A stretch of DNA of 39,710 nt from Deltaproteobacteria bacterium (lineage in GTDB: Bacteria; Desulfobacterota; Syntrophobacteria; Syntrophobacterales; Thermodesulforhabdaceae): NCBI GenBank assembly GCA_019309115.1, contig JAFDGW010000025.1:1-39710 (forward strand), in the 5' to 3' direction. The notes under the pieces are model-generated. The model worked only from the letters and a program-made list of their open reading frames with translations, made no database searches and was not told where the DNA came from. Each line of letters starts with the position of its first letter. Position 1 is the first letter of the stretch. The position numbers and the translations under genes were made by a program. Positions 1-7,789 of this stretch are shown piece after piece.

Positions 1-572
1 AAGACTGATAGGCAACCCAAGCACCGAATGGCAAAAACCCTGAATCATCCTGCGGCTGTTTCCCGCTATCCCTGCAAGCTCAATCATAAGTGCAGAAAGC
101 CGGGGACCATATCCCACCTGGTATTCCGAAGGAATGTAACCCTTTTCCTCCCTGCCGCACGAACAACACCTACCTCTGTAAAGATGAAAATGTGACACTT
201 CCAGGGGAATTACGGGAAGCTCAATATATTGGTGTGTATAATAATGTTGAATGTCTTCAAACTCACAACAACCACACTTGCACTGTTCCGGATAAATATG
301 ATGCTCTTCGGTGGGCTCCAATAACTGCTCTTTTCCTTTTCCCTGCTCGCCCTTGGCTTGCGATAAGGACCATCCGACGAAGGAGGCTGGTCTGAGTTGG
401 AAGAATCGCGGTTTAAAAGTTCTTCAATCTGTCTTTCAAGCTCCTCAATACGTTTCGAAAGCTCGGCCATCGTCTTCTTATCTTCAATACTCGCCTTTTC
501 ACGCTCAATGATAAAATGCCGAACCGCTATGGGTGTTGCCTCCCAGTCTTCCTCCGAAAAAGGCAATCCCAA
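1..572 (-). pseudogene. IS66-family transposase (TnpC), frameshifted and cut by the window edge
   Basis: The minus strand encodes the N-terminal part of an IS66-type transposase. There is a leucine/glutamate-rich coiled coil (MAELSKRIEELERQIEELL) followed by the IS66 hallmark NSDQPPSSDGPYRK. The reading frame is then lost. The downstream part continues in another frame from about position 366 to the left edge, with a cysteine-rich CKCGCCEFED / CCSCGREEKGYIP zinc-finger region and QVGYGPRLSALMIELAGIAG, which is typical of IS66 just before the DDE domain. A frameshift therefore lies at about 345-370. The frame appears to open with TTG at 572. The rest of the gene is outside the window. The two-frame structure suggests a dead copy, although a sequencing error is possible. 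No partner genes (tnpA, tnpB) or terminal repeats were found nearby; 573-725 holds nothing I recognise. Confidence 0.8.
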
Positions 573-725
573 AGCTTTTGTACTTGATGAAATATCAACG
601 GTGGGTGCTTTCTTTCACCTCAACAATCTTCTCCTCTAAGACCACTCCCACCTATCACAAAGCCCGCTCACTGTATACAAAAATCTGCAATGCCACTATC
701 GTTATCCTGTGATCTCTTACAACAA

Positions 726-1100
726 AACAGACGCTGGATACACAGCTGGAATTTTGCCCAGCTCCAACAGTTCATAGAATATAAAGCTCAAGCTAAAGGA
801 ATAAGAGTGGTCTATGTAGATGCACGCTACACCTCTCAGAAGTGTAGCAGGTGCGGATATATTTCCCGTTCTAACCGACCTGACCAGTCCCACTTTGTTT
901 GTAAACAATGCGGTTTCTCCCTTAATGCTGACCTTAACGCCAGCAGGAACATAGTCAGGAACTATCTGACTTCTCTCCAAAGGAGAGAAGTCAGGGCTGG
1001 GAGTGGCATGTCCCTCCCGGTGGGGCGCTGTCAACCGTCCCAATGTAGCGGTGCTACCTGTTAGCATCAGCTACAAGCTCCTTCCGTTAGGGAGGAGTAG
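726..1100 (+). pseudogene. 3' remnant of an IS200/IS605-family TnpB (RNA-guided nuclease) gene
   Basis: Only the C-terminal third of a TnpB/OrfB protein is left. It holds the segment around WNFAQLQQFIEYKAQAKGI, the zinc-ribbon cysteines CSRCGYIS ... CKQCGF, and the final RuvC aspartate in LNADLNASRNI. The RuvC-I and RuvC-II regions are missing, so this cannot be an active nuclease. The open frame stops at 1064, but another frame reads QLQAPSVREE and stops at 1098-1100. That is the kind of tail TnpB proteins end with, so the 3' end is also shifted. The tail contains a perfect 11-bp hairpin (arms 968-978 and 982-992, loop AAA) and a second hairpin at 1078-1097, as expected where tnpB coding sequence overlaps the omega-RNA and right end. 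It lies directly upstream of the cobalamin riboswitch promoter. Confidence 0.8.
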
Positions 1101-1107
1101 TTGACAC
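1078..1107 (+). repeat. IS605-type right-end hairpin and terminus
   Basis: The hairpin arms CTCCTTCC (1078-1085) and GGGAGGAG (1090-1097) are followed by TAGTTGACAC. The sequence 1091-1107 (GGAGGAGTAGTTGACAC) closely matches the minus-strand sequence 7840-7824 (GGCGGAGCAGTTCACAG), which also follows a hairpin at the end of a TnpB-like remnant. I read both as right ends of related IS605-family elements. Exact cleavage sites cannot be set from sequence alone. Confidence 0.5.
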
Positions 1108-1133
1108 AACAAAGTGCGCACCTGAACATTTGG

Positions 1134-1163
1134 TTGACATAACAGCAAAAATTGAAATATGTT
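1134..1163 (+). promoter_or_regulatory. Sigma-70-type promoter of the riboswitch/cbpAB transcript
   Basis: A perfect -35 TTGACA (1134-1139) is followed after 18 bases by TATGTT (1158-1163). Transcription would start near 1170, just ahead of the first riboswitch stem at 1182. The -10 box is a weak match, so this is a positional prediction. Confidence 0.5.
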
Positions 1164-1181
1164 TACTAACTGTTGATAAAA

Positions 1182-1333
1182 GGCTTCGACATCCCGGAAC
1201 ACGGTGAAAATCCGTGGCGGACCCGCCGCTGTGATCGGGGACGAAAGTCGCAACAATGCCACTGTCCACCTCAAGGTGGATGGGAAGGCGCGGCGAGTAG
1301 GATGATCCGAGAGCCAGAAGACCTGTCGAAGCC
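1182..1333 (+). promoter_or_regulatory. Cobalamin (B12) riboswitch aptamer
   Basis: The region carries the conserved cobalamin riboswitch core: GGAACACGGTGAAAATCCG, then GCGGACCCGCCGCTGTGA, GGGAAGGCG, and the B12 box AGCCAGAAGACCTG (1312-1325). The outer helix is visible: GGCTTCGACA (1182-1191) is an exact reverse complement of TGTCGAAGCC (1324-1333). It lies in the leader of the cbpA-cbpB-like genes, so adenosylcobalamin or a related cobamide should control them. The expression platform is the terminator at 1365-1417. Confidence 0.93.
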
Positions 1334-1364
1334 TGAGACGGGAAAATCCTGATGGCAAAAGGAT

Positions 1365-1417
1365 CCCGGATCAGTCCTTGTACCTGAGCATAGGTGGGGA
1401 TTGGTCCGGGTTTTTTT
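1365..1417 (+). terminator. Riboswitch expression platform: intrinsic terminator
   Basis: CCCGGATCAGTCC (1365-1377) pairs over 13 positions, with two G-T wobbles, with GGATTGGTCCGGG (1398-1410). A run of seven T (1411-1417) follows. The hairpin sits between the aptamer and the ribosome-binding site of the first gene, so the switch most likely works by transcription termination. The inner ACCT/AGGT pair (1382-1385, 1391-1394) extends the stem. Confidence 0.88.
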
Positions 1418-1454
1418 ATTCGTGGACGATTCTAAAGAGAAAGGAGGTGAACAG

Positions 1455-1547
1455 ATGAAGAGAAAAATCATCAGTTACAGGCGTCGTTGCCGTTCCTCGA
1501 TAGGAACAGGGCTGTCTCATTACATTTTGCTAACGCCTAAGAAGTAA
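1455..1547 (+). CDS. cbpA: Small peptide precursor of a cobalamin-riboswitch-linked RiPP (CbpA-like)
   Basis: This 30-residue open frame starts at ATG 1455 and ends at TAA 1545-1547. It has a near-perfect Shine-Dalgarno sequence, AAGGAGGTGA (1441-1450), 7 bases before the start. The peptide is basic, with an N-terminal MKRKIISYRRRCR segment, a single cysteine at position 12, a glycine-containing middle (IGTGLSHY) and a C-terminal LLTPKK. It sits between a B12 riboswitch and a SPASM radical SAM enzyme, the usual place for a peptide substrate. From memory this fits the family described as modified peptide precursor CbpA, whose partner is the peptide-modifying radical SAM enzyme CbpB. The mature product and its role (perhaps cobalamin- or metal-related) are not established; that part is inference. 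Confidence 0.75.
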   Translation: MKRKIISYRRRCRSSIGTGLSHYILLTPKK

Positions 1548-1561
1548 GGTTTGACCTGATG

Positions 1562-1591
1562 GCCGCCTTCCCTGCATCTGGGAATGGCGGC
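1562..1591 (+). other. Intercistronic hairpin between cbpA and cbpB
   Basis: GCCGCCTTCCC (1562-1572) pairs with GGGAATGGCGGC (1580-1591), with one bulged T. There is no T run, so it is more likely an RNA-stability or processing element than a terminator. Such a hairpin would favour more precursor peptide than maturase. Confidence 0.5.
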
Positions 1592-1625
1592 AATATCGCA
1601 AATCCATGTTAGGGGGAAATAGAAG

Positions 1626-3017
1626 ATGAACGGAGGGAAATACGCAAACTCAGGATATGGCCCATCATTCGCTGTTCTGGATATTGGGGTAGAAGACAGG
1701 GTTGCCGTGGTTGAGCCAGATACGGGTTTCTGGGCATTAGTTGAAACCGATGGTGCCATGCGGGATGCTCTATCAGGTGAACTGGTAGAAAAATTTTTCA
1801 ACGAAGAAAATACTCTTAGAAAGGAAATGCATTTCTTTAGATTTGAACTCAAGCCATCGGCTGTGTACTTTAACCCCACTGAGCGTTGTAACTTCAACTG
1901 TACATATTGCTATATCCCAGAAGATATGCGTCGAAACGGTGTTACAATGACGGAAACCCAAATCTTGGAGGCTCTGGAACGTTTGAAGGAGTATTTTTTG
2001 GAGTCCTTACCTGAAGGTGTAAAGCCACAAATAATCTTCCACGGCAGTGAACCTATGATGGTCAAGGATAACATCTTTCGGGCAATTGAAAAATTCAACG
2101 GAGATTTTCTCTTCGGCATCCAGACCAACGGTTCACTTTTGACGGAAGATGATATTGATTTCTTGAAAGAGCACTCCGTTGGAATTGGTCTTTCTCTAGA
2201 TGCCCCAGTGGAAGATATTGCCGACAGCGTTCGCAAAAATTGGAGCGGCCACGGAGCATTTAAGCACATAATAAAAGTCCTGGAAAAGCTTAATAGTTAT
2301 TCAGCTTATAACGTCATAACTACTGTCACCAGAGTAAACTGCGAACTCCTCCCAAAGATGATAGACTTTTATGCCGACCACGGTGTTCACATGGTGATGC
2401 TCAATCCCGTTCGATGTACTCAGCGGGGCGGTAAAGACCTGAAACCAGACAACGGCAAGCTTGCACACTATTTCTGCAAAGCTTTGGATAGGACACAGGA
2501 AATACTTGATAAAACAGGCCATAAAATAGTGGTAGTAAACTTTGCAAACGTGCTGGCCGGCATACTTGGACCAACAACCCGTCGTCTTATGTGTGACATT
2601 TCACCCTGCGGAGGTGGAAGATGCTTTTTTGCTGTGGCGGCAACAGGGGACATTTTCCCCTGCAGTGAATTTGTCGGCTTTCCTGAATTCTGCGGTGGCA
2701 ATGTGTTTAAAGATTCTATTTCTCAGGCACTTGAATCATCACCCCTTAAAAAGGTTACTTCACGAATTGTTGAAAACATCTCCCCCTGTAATCGTTGTGC
2801 AATAAGGCATTTCTGCGGAGCTCCTTGCCCTGCGGAAGTTTATTCGCTTAATGGAGATTTAAACTCACCCGCACCTTACTGCTCTTTTTATGAAGAACAG
2901 GTAAGGTATGCATTTCGGATAATAGCAAGGGGGGAAGAGCTGAACTTTCTGTGGAATGGATGGGACGACGAGACCGAACAAATTTTTCACTACTCAAGCC
3001 AGAAAGAAACCGTCTAG
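1626..3017 (+). CDS. cbpB: SPASM-domain radical SAM peptide maturase (CbpB-like)
   Basis: This 463-residue radical SAM enzyme is predicted to modify the small peptide encoded 78 bases upstream. The SAM [4Fe-4S] motif is CNFNCTYC (C88, C92, C95). It is followed by a glycine-rich FHGSEPMM segment (about 138-145), IQTNGS (165-170) and LSLDAP (189-194), as in the partial TIM barrel. The C-terminal half carries a SPASM-type auxiliary cluster region with C328, C333, C346, C388, C391, C397, C401 and C419 (ISPCNRCAIRHFCGAPCPAE). Residues 1-75 look like an N-terminal peptide-recognition region. Start ATG 1626 follows AGGGGG about 9 bases upstream. It shares the riboswitch transcript with the precursor. 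Family assignment to CbpB rests on gene context and architecture. Which bond it forms is unknown. Confidence 0.85.
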   Translation: MNGGKYANSGYGPSFAVLDIGVEDRVAVVEPDTGFWALVETDGAMRDALSGELVEKFFNEENTLRKEMHFFRFELKPSAVYFNPTERCNFNCTYCYIPEDMRRNGVTMTETQILEALERLKEYFLESLPEGVKPQIIFHGSEPMMVKDNIFRAIEKFNGDFLFGIQTNGSLLTEDDIDFLKEHSVGIGLSLDAPVEDIADSVRKNWSGHGAFKHIIKVLEKLNSYSAYNVITTVTRVNCELLPKMIDFYADHGVHMVMLNPVRCTQRGGKDLKPDNGKLAHYFCKALDRTQEILDKTGHKIVVVNFANVLAGILGPTTRRLMCDISPCGGGRCFFAVAATGDIFPCSEFVGFPEFCGGNVFKDSISQALESSPLKKVTSRIVENISPCNRCAIRHFCGAPCPAEVYSLNGDLNSPAPYCSFYEEQVRYAFRIIARGEELNFLWNGWDDETEQIFHYSSQKETV

Positions 3018-3039
3018 ACGTTAATAAAGTCGATACACA

Positions 3040-3060
3040 GGAGCGTGCTCAGCACGCTCC
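3040..3060. repeat. Perfect inverted repeat between converging genes
   Basis: GGAGCGTGCT (3040-3049) and AGCACGCTCC (3051-3060) are exact reverse complements around one base. It lies between the convergent ends of the radical SAM gene and livF. It may serve as a terminator for both, but there is no T run on either side, so termination is uncertain. Confidence 0.5.
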
Positions 3061-3076
3061 GTTCCGAAGCTAACAA

Positions 3077-3778
3077 TCAAACGGCAAGATACCGGCACTG
3101 AACGTCTCTGTTGCTCATCAACTCTTCTTTCGCTCCTTCAAAACATATTCTCCCTTTTTCAATAATGTACCCTCTGTCCGCGAGTTGCAAAGCGAAACGA
3201 GCGTTCTGTTCGGCAAGCAAAATTGGAATTTTCTTTTTCAATTCGGTAATAACTTCTCCAAGAAATTCAACAATAACGGGGGCAAGTCCCTCACATGGCT
3301 CGTCCAGCAACAATAAGTCCGGATTTCCTACTAGTGCTCTGGCTATCGAAAGTAACTGTTGCTCTCCACCGCTTAATTCCCCACCTTTTTTGTTCCTTAA
3401 TCTTTTGAGTATAGAAAAAGTTTCAAAAACCCTTTCTATAGTCCATGGATCTTCCAAGTGTTCTGGTAATTTCGTCGCTACCTCCAGATTTTCCTCGACG
3501 GTCAGGGAAGCAAAAACCCTTCGATCTTCAGGAACATACCCCAACCCCATTCGTGCGATCTCATACACTGGCAGCCCACTTATTCTGTGCCCTTTAAATA
3601 AAACTTCGCCTCTAACCGGTACCGCATAACCCATTATAGTGCGCATGGTTGTGGTTTTCCCTGCACCGTTTCTTCCAAGCAAACAAACGAGTTCCCCTTC
3701 TCTTACCCCCAGGCTAACACCCTGAAGTATGTAACTATCACCGTAGTAAACGTGGACATCCCGAACATCAAGTATCAA
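3077..3778 (-). CDS. livF: Branched-chain amino acid-type ABC transporter ATPase LivF (system 1)
   Basis: This 233-residue cytoplasmic ATPase drives a hydrophobic amino acid (HAAT) family importer. Walker A is GRNGAGKTT (about 36-44), the ABC signature LSGGEQQ (about 135-141) and Walker B LLLLDEP. The end (LLAEQNARFALQLADRGYIIEKGRI) has the LivF-type layout, and the length is standard. It overlaps the end of livG by 11 bases and is the last gene of livKHMGF. The transported substrate cannot be read from the ATPase. Amino acids, short organic acids and aromatic acids are all imported by this family. Confidence 0.93.
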   Translation of the reverse strand: MILDVRDVHVYYGDSYILQGVSLGVREGELVCLLGRNGAGKTTTMRTIMGYAVPVRGEVLFKGHRISGLPVYEIARMGLGYVPEDRRVFASLTVEENLEVATKLPEHLEDPWTIERVFETFSILKRLRNKKGGELSGGEQQLLSIARALVGNPDLLLLDEPCEGLAPVIVEFLGEVITELKKKIPILLAEQNARFALQLADRGYIIEKGRICFEGAKEELMSNRDVQCRYLAV

Positions 3779-4532
3779 GAGAACCTCCTAGGTATGCTTC
3801 TCGAACCTTCGGATCAGCTCTAATGTCTTCCGGCTTACCCTGAGCCAAAAGTTCACCTTGATGTAACACATAAATATACTCGGCAACGGAAAAAACCACA
3901 TTCATATCATGTTCTGTAAAGAAAAAGGTCGTTTCGGTAGTAGTAGCGAGGTTTTTTATAAGGTGAACCATCTTTTCCGTTTCTTCCGGGGTCATGCCAG
4001 CGGTAGGTTCGTCCAGCAACACAAGCTGCGGTTTTCCGGCGAGCACAATCGCTATTTCCACCAACCTTCTGTCGCCGTAAGAAAGTTCCCTCGTTACCCT
4101 GGCGTAAACATCCTCCAGTCCTACGAGGCTCAGTACCTTCATTGCCTCATTGAATAAGTGTCGATCTTTCCTGTACTTCGTCCAGAAATAAAACCCTTTG
4201 CCTTCATGAAGGGCTATGGGAATCATTACATTTTCAATTACCGTCAATTCGTGGAAAATATTTGTTATTTGAAAAGACCGGGAAAGCCCCATAAGTGACA
4301 GCTTGTGCGGCGAATAACCCGTTACGTTTACTCCATTAAAGATAATTGACCCTCTGCTGGGACGGTACTTGCCAGACACCACGTTGTAGAATGTAGTCTT
4401 ACCAGCACCGTTGGGACCAATCAATGCGGTAAGTCTTTCTTCTGGCACAGTGATAGTGACATCTTTCAAGGCAATGAAATCTCCATAACGATGGGTAACA
4501 TTCCTAACTTCAAGAATATTTTCACTGGCCAT
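3768..4532 (-). CDS. livG: Branched-chain amino acid-type ABC transporter ATPase LivG (system 1)
   Basis: This is the second ATPase of the first HAAT importer (254 residues). It has Walker A GPNGAGKTT (about 38-46), the LivG-type switch region SRSFQITNIFHELTVIENVM, an ABC signature altered to LSYGDRR (usual for LivG), Walker B LVLLDEPTAGM and the H-loop FFFTEHDMNVV. The C-terminal RADPKVREAYLG is typical. It overlaps livM upstream by 11 bases and livF downstream by 11, so the genes are translationally coupled. Confidence 0.93.
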   Translation of the reverse strand: MASENILEVRNVTHRYGDFIALKDVTITVPEERLTALIGPNGAGKTTFYNVVSGKYRPSRGSIIFNGVNVTGYSPHKLSLMGLSRSFQITNIFHELTVIENVMIPIALHEGKGFYFWTKYRKDRHLFNEAMKVLSLVGLEDVYARVTRELSYGDRRLVEIAIVLAGKPQLVLLDEPTAGMTPEETEKMVHLIKNLATTTETTFFFTEHDMNVVFSVAEYIYVLHQGELLAQGKPEDIRADPKVREAYLGGSLDT

Positions 4533-5508
4533 GGGAACCTCGTCCTGATGATTTCATCAAATTCAACACCGTGCCCAGTATGCCACGAGGGAAAAAAAGA
4601 ACGATAGGAATAAGCAGGAGACCGAGCACAAACATCCAATTCTCGGTTATGTTAGTCACAAGCTGTTCTAGCACGAAGAATATAACCGCTCCAACAAAAG
4701 GCCCCCAAAACACCTCTGCGCCACCAAGTATCGTCATTAGAACTGGTTTTGCTGAAAAACTCCAATGAAGCATATCTGGCGTGGCCATACGATTAAAAAT
4801 ACAAAAAAGCATTCCTGCAAGACCCGACAACCCACCTGCCATAAGGAAAGCTACAAGGCGAACACTGGCGACATTGCCTCCTGAAAATGCCAATCGCTCC
4901 TTATTCTCACGGGATGCTTTGAGCATTAATCCAAAATGAGAATGAACGACCACTTGCAGGATGCAAAGGCCCACAAAAACAAAAGCTAGAACAAAATAGT
5001 AACCGTGAAGTGGGTGAAACAAACTAATCTTGGAAAAGCCCAAGTCGACTGGCGGAACGGTAGAAAGAGGTAATCCATCACTTCCCCCTGTAACTTCTCG
5101 CCAGTTGTGAGCTATTGTGAAAAGCATCATTCCAAAACCTAATGATAACATAGCAAAAAATATTTCATCCCTTCGGACACACAGATATCCTATGAAATAG
5201 GCAGCTATCAGTGTAGCGGTAATCGAAGCAATGCAAATCAGGATATACGAACCAACACCTTTAGACAGCAAGAGTGCCGTTACATAAGCCCCCACACCAA
5301 AAAAACCGGCTTGTCCGAAAGACAACAGTCCACAGTAACCAAAAAGTAAATTAAAACTTGTAGCAAATAACCCCATTATCAGGATTTCTGTTACCACCAT
5401 TACCCAGTAGGTAGGGATTACGAGGGGAACAAATAAGCCTAACACGAGAAAGACAATCAAGCCTGAGAATGGATACTCGAGAATTCGGCCTATCTTTTGA
5501 TGAACCAA
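4522..5508 (-). CDS. livM: Branched-chain amino acid-type ABC transporter permease LivM (system 1)
   Basis: This 328-residue inner-membrane permease has multiple hydrophobic segments starting near residue 14. The LivM signature is LLFGYCGLLSFGQAGFFGVG (about 53-72), with a cytoplasmic loop SRENKERLAFSGGNVASVRL and a GGLSGLAGML segment. It most likely starts at TTG 5508, because GGAGGTG lies a few bases upstream inside the end of livH. It forms the transmembrane pore together with LivH. Confidence 0.92.
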   Translation of the reverse strand: MVHQKIGRILEYPFSGLIVFLVLGLFVPLVIPTYWVMVVTEILIMGLFATSFNLLFGYCGLLSFGQAGFFGVGAYVTALLLSKGVGSYILICIASITATLIAAYFIGYLCVRRDEIFFAMLSLGFGMMLFTIAHNWREVTGGSDGLPLSTVPPVDLGFSKISLFHPLHGYYFVLAFVFVGLCILQVVVHSHFGLMLKASRENKERLAFSGGNVASVRLVAFLMAGGLSGLAGMLFCIFNRMATPDMLHWSFSAKPVLMTILGGAEVFWGPFVGAVIFFVLEQLVTNITENWMFVLGLLLIPIVLFFPRGILGTVLNLMKSSGRGSHGQ

Positions 5509-5509
5509 T

Positions 5510-6370
5510 CTACACCTCCTTTCCGAAGATGCCCCTGGGACGAAATAGCAGCACTACGATAAGAAGCAGGTAAGGCAAAGCCATCTGAACCCTGCCGGCA
5601 AACATGGTGCCAAAGGATTCAAGCAAACCAAGAGCAATAGCACCAATAAAGGCACCAGGAAAGCTTCCCAGACCCCCTACAACCACAACTATGAAGCTTT
5701 CTATGATTATTTTTTCGCCTAGAGACGGTCCAATGCTCTGATAAGGTGCTGACAGAGCTCCTCCCAAAGCTGCAAGCCAGGTACCCAGTGCAAATACCAG
5801 CGTGAATAGGCGAGGCACCTGAATTCCTACTCCTTCAGCCATCTCTCGATCAAGTGCTGCGGCCCGAATTACCTTTCCCCAGCGGGTTTTTTGAAAGAAA
5901 AACCAGAGGCTCAACCCAACAACGGGGCCAAAGCATAGAAGAAACAACCTGTAAAGGGGGTAGGATTGGTCAAAAAAGCTAATAGTTCCCGAAAGCAAAG
6001 GTGGAGGATCAACAATATGATAAGCCGGTCCCCATATCAGCCTTACCGCGTCATCGAGAACCAGAAGCACGGCAAAGGTGAGGAGTAACTGAAAGGTTAC
6101 ATCTCTTCTGTACACGGGCCTCAAAAGAAAAACCTCAATGAAAATGCCCAGGCCGGCAACCACAACAGGGCCAATAATTAAGCCAATCCAAAAATTGGGA
6201 ATCCATTCCATAATCTGCATAGCCACGTAGGCACCCAACATGAAAAGAGAACCATGTGCGAAATTGAGCACCCCCATTACGCCAAAAACGGTGGTGAGAC
6301 CAACAGAGATCAGGAACAAAAGCATTCCCCAACAAAGGCCGTTCAATAGGTTTATGGCAAAGGTATCCAT
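5510..6370 (-). CDS. livH: Branched-chain amino acid-type ABC transporter permease LivH (system 1)
   Basis: This 286-residue permease subunit has many membrane segments and the LivH signature GVLNFAHGSLFMLGAYVA (about 33-50). A central AALDREMAEGVGIQVPRLF loop contacts the ATPase. The IGPSLGEKIIIESFIVVVVG and GGLGSFPGAFIGA segments near the C terminus are also family features. It ends one base before livM starts. The binding-protein gene lies 78 bases upstream. Confidence 0.92.
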   Translation of the reverse strand: MDTFAINLLNGLCWGMLLFLISVGLTTVFGVMGVLNFAHGSLFMLGAYVAMQIMEWIPNFWIGLIIGPVVVAGLGIFIEVFLLRPVYRRDVTFQLLLTFAVLLVLDDAVRLIWGPAYHIVDPPPLLSGTISFFDQSYPLYRLFLLCFGPVVGLSLWFFFQKTRWGKVIRAAALDREMAEGVGIQVPRLFTLVFALGTWLAALGGALSAPYQSIGPSLGEKIIIESFIVVVVGGLGSFPGAFIGAIALGLLESFGTMFAGRVQMALPYLLLIVVLLFRPRGIFGKEV

Positions 6371-6448
6371 GGCACTGTCAAAATCGTTGTGGTTTTGTTT
6401 TGGAGCGGGAGGCGAAAAAGCCTCCCTGCCTTGTTTTACAGTAGCCTG

Positions 6449-7675
6449 TTAGTGCATTTCGCAACCCGTTTTGTCAACAGGCGGAGTAACCTTTTCGGCC
6501 GGAAAGGTTCTAATTGGGTTGAGAACACGGATCGGATATTTCGGATCAGCAGCGGTTCGACCCCAGGTTGCCGGTGTGAGGGCCTGATGATCCTCGGCTC
6601 GAATTACCACCGTTCCTACGGGTAATTCTATCTTCAAACCTTCAAGGGCTTTTACTATAGCTTCTTTATCGGTCGATTGGGCCTTTTCTGCTGCAGCTTT
6701 GTACGCTTGCACGGCAGCATAAGCACCATGCGCATTGTAAGAAGGATACTCACTAAAACGCTTGAAATATGCTTCACGAAAAGCAACGTTTACCGGAGAG
6801 TCATTTCCGAGAAACCAATATCTGGTCCCCACCCAGATCCCTTCGGGCATTTTATCTTTCAGTGCGTAGAGAACTTCAGTGGCGGCACCAAGGGTCATAA
6901 GCACTTCCCACTTTCCAGAGAAAAATCCCATTTCCGAAGCCTGGCGCACGAAGTCTATAAGGTTTCCTCCCCATAGGGAAATTAAGACACCTTCGGGCTT
7001 TGCATGCATAATCTTGGTTATATACGGGCTGAAATCCGTAGTTTTGATGGGAGCAAAGGCAACCTTATCATCGGGCATAAACTCAACGTCTGGTTTTAGC
7101 TCTTTTAAATACTTCTGGAAATATTCCCATGACTGATGTCCAAAAGCGTAATCAGGCCCCACAGTTGTCCAAGTTTTTGCTTTCGTCTCGGAAGCAATAA
7201 GTGCTGCCGCTTTAACATTCTGAGCCAGGTTTACAGAAATGCGGAAAGTGTATTTATTACAAACCTTGCCGGTAACGTCAGGAGTTGCAGCGTGAGTAAT
7301 AATAAGAGGTGTCTTCATTTCATTCATTAAAGGAACAACGCTCTTCGCAACACCGCTTGAATCTAGACCTATGAGGCAGTCCACATTTTCCTGATAGACG
7401 AGCTTTCTAAATGCCCTTGCAGCAACATCAGGCTTCCCGGTGGAATCTTCAAAGAAAGCAACCACCTTTCTGCCAAGAATACCGTCCTGTTTGTTTATCT
7501 CGTCTATAGCCAGCTCAGCCCCTCGCTTTGCAAACTGCCCGTAAGTGGCAAAAGGCCCCGACATGATGTAAACAAAGCCAAGTTTAACCGGTTTTCCGGT
7601 TGCGTTGACAGCAGGCCCGGCAAGGATCATGCCGCAGGCAACAATGACGAAAATAGCTAAAAACATACGCTTCAT
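6449..7675 (-). CDS. livK: ABC transporter substrate-binding protein, LivK type (system 1)
   Basis: This periplasmic ligand-binding protein of the Leu/Ile/Val-binding (type I fold) family has 408 residues from ATG 7675. That start is preferred over an upstream in-frame codon at 7702 because GGAGGGAG lies 7 bases before it and it begins the signal peptide (MKRMFLAIFVIVACG ... cleavage after about residue 25, AVNA). The mature start KPVKLGFVYIMSGPFATYGQ is typical, as is YVQ/DSSGVAKSVVPLMNEMKTP-like ligand-pocket spacing. The long C-terminal tail (HQALTPATWGRTAADPKYP) resembles the amide/organic-acid type more than E. coli LivJ. It is the first gene of its operon. The nearby acyl-CoA ligase hints at a carboxylic acid ligand, but that is only inference. 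Confidence 0.9.
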   Translation of the reverse strand: MKRMFLAIFVIVACGMILAGPAVNATGKPVKLGFVYIMSGPFATYGQFAKRGAELAIDEINKQDGILGRKVVAFFEDSTGKPDVAARAFRKLVYQENVDCLIGLDSSGVAKSVVPLMNEMKTPLIITHAATPDVTGKVCNKYTFRISVNLAQNVKAAALIASETKAKTWTTVGPDYAFGHQSWEYFQKYLKELKPDVEFMPDDKVAFAPIKTTDFSPYITKIMHAKPEGVLISLWGGNLIDFVRQASEMGFFSGKWEVLMTLGAATEVLYALKDKMPEGIWVGTRYWFLGNDSPVNVAFREAYFKRFSEYPSYNAHGAYAAVQAYKAAAEKAQSTDKEAIVKALEGLKIELPVGTVVIRAEDHQALTPATWGRTAADPKYPIRVLNPIRTFPAEKVTPPVDKTGCEMH

Positions 7676-7789
7676 AGCTTCTCCCTCCTTTTTTAGATTC
7701 ACCCAATAACAAACCCATTAAGACATTATATAGAGTCTCCCTCTGGAGGAACTCCTTCTTCCGACCAGCCTCTGAGCTTATAATAATCA

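Noticed and set aside
3040-3060. Inverted repeat considered as a rho-independent terminator
   Set aside because: There is no T run on either strand, so it is listed only as a repeat.
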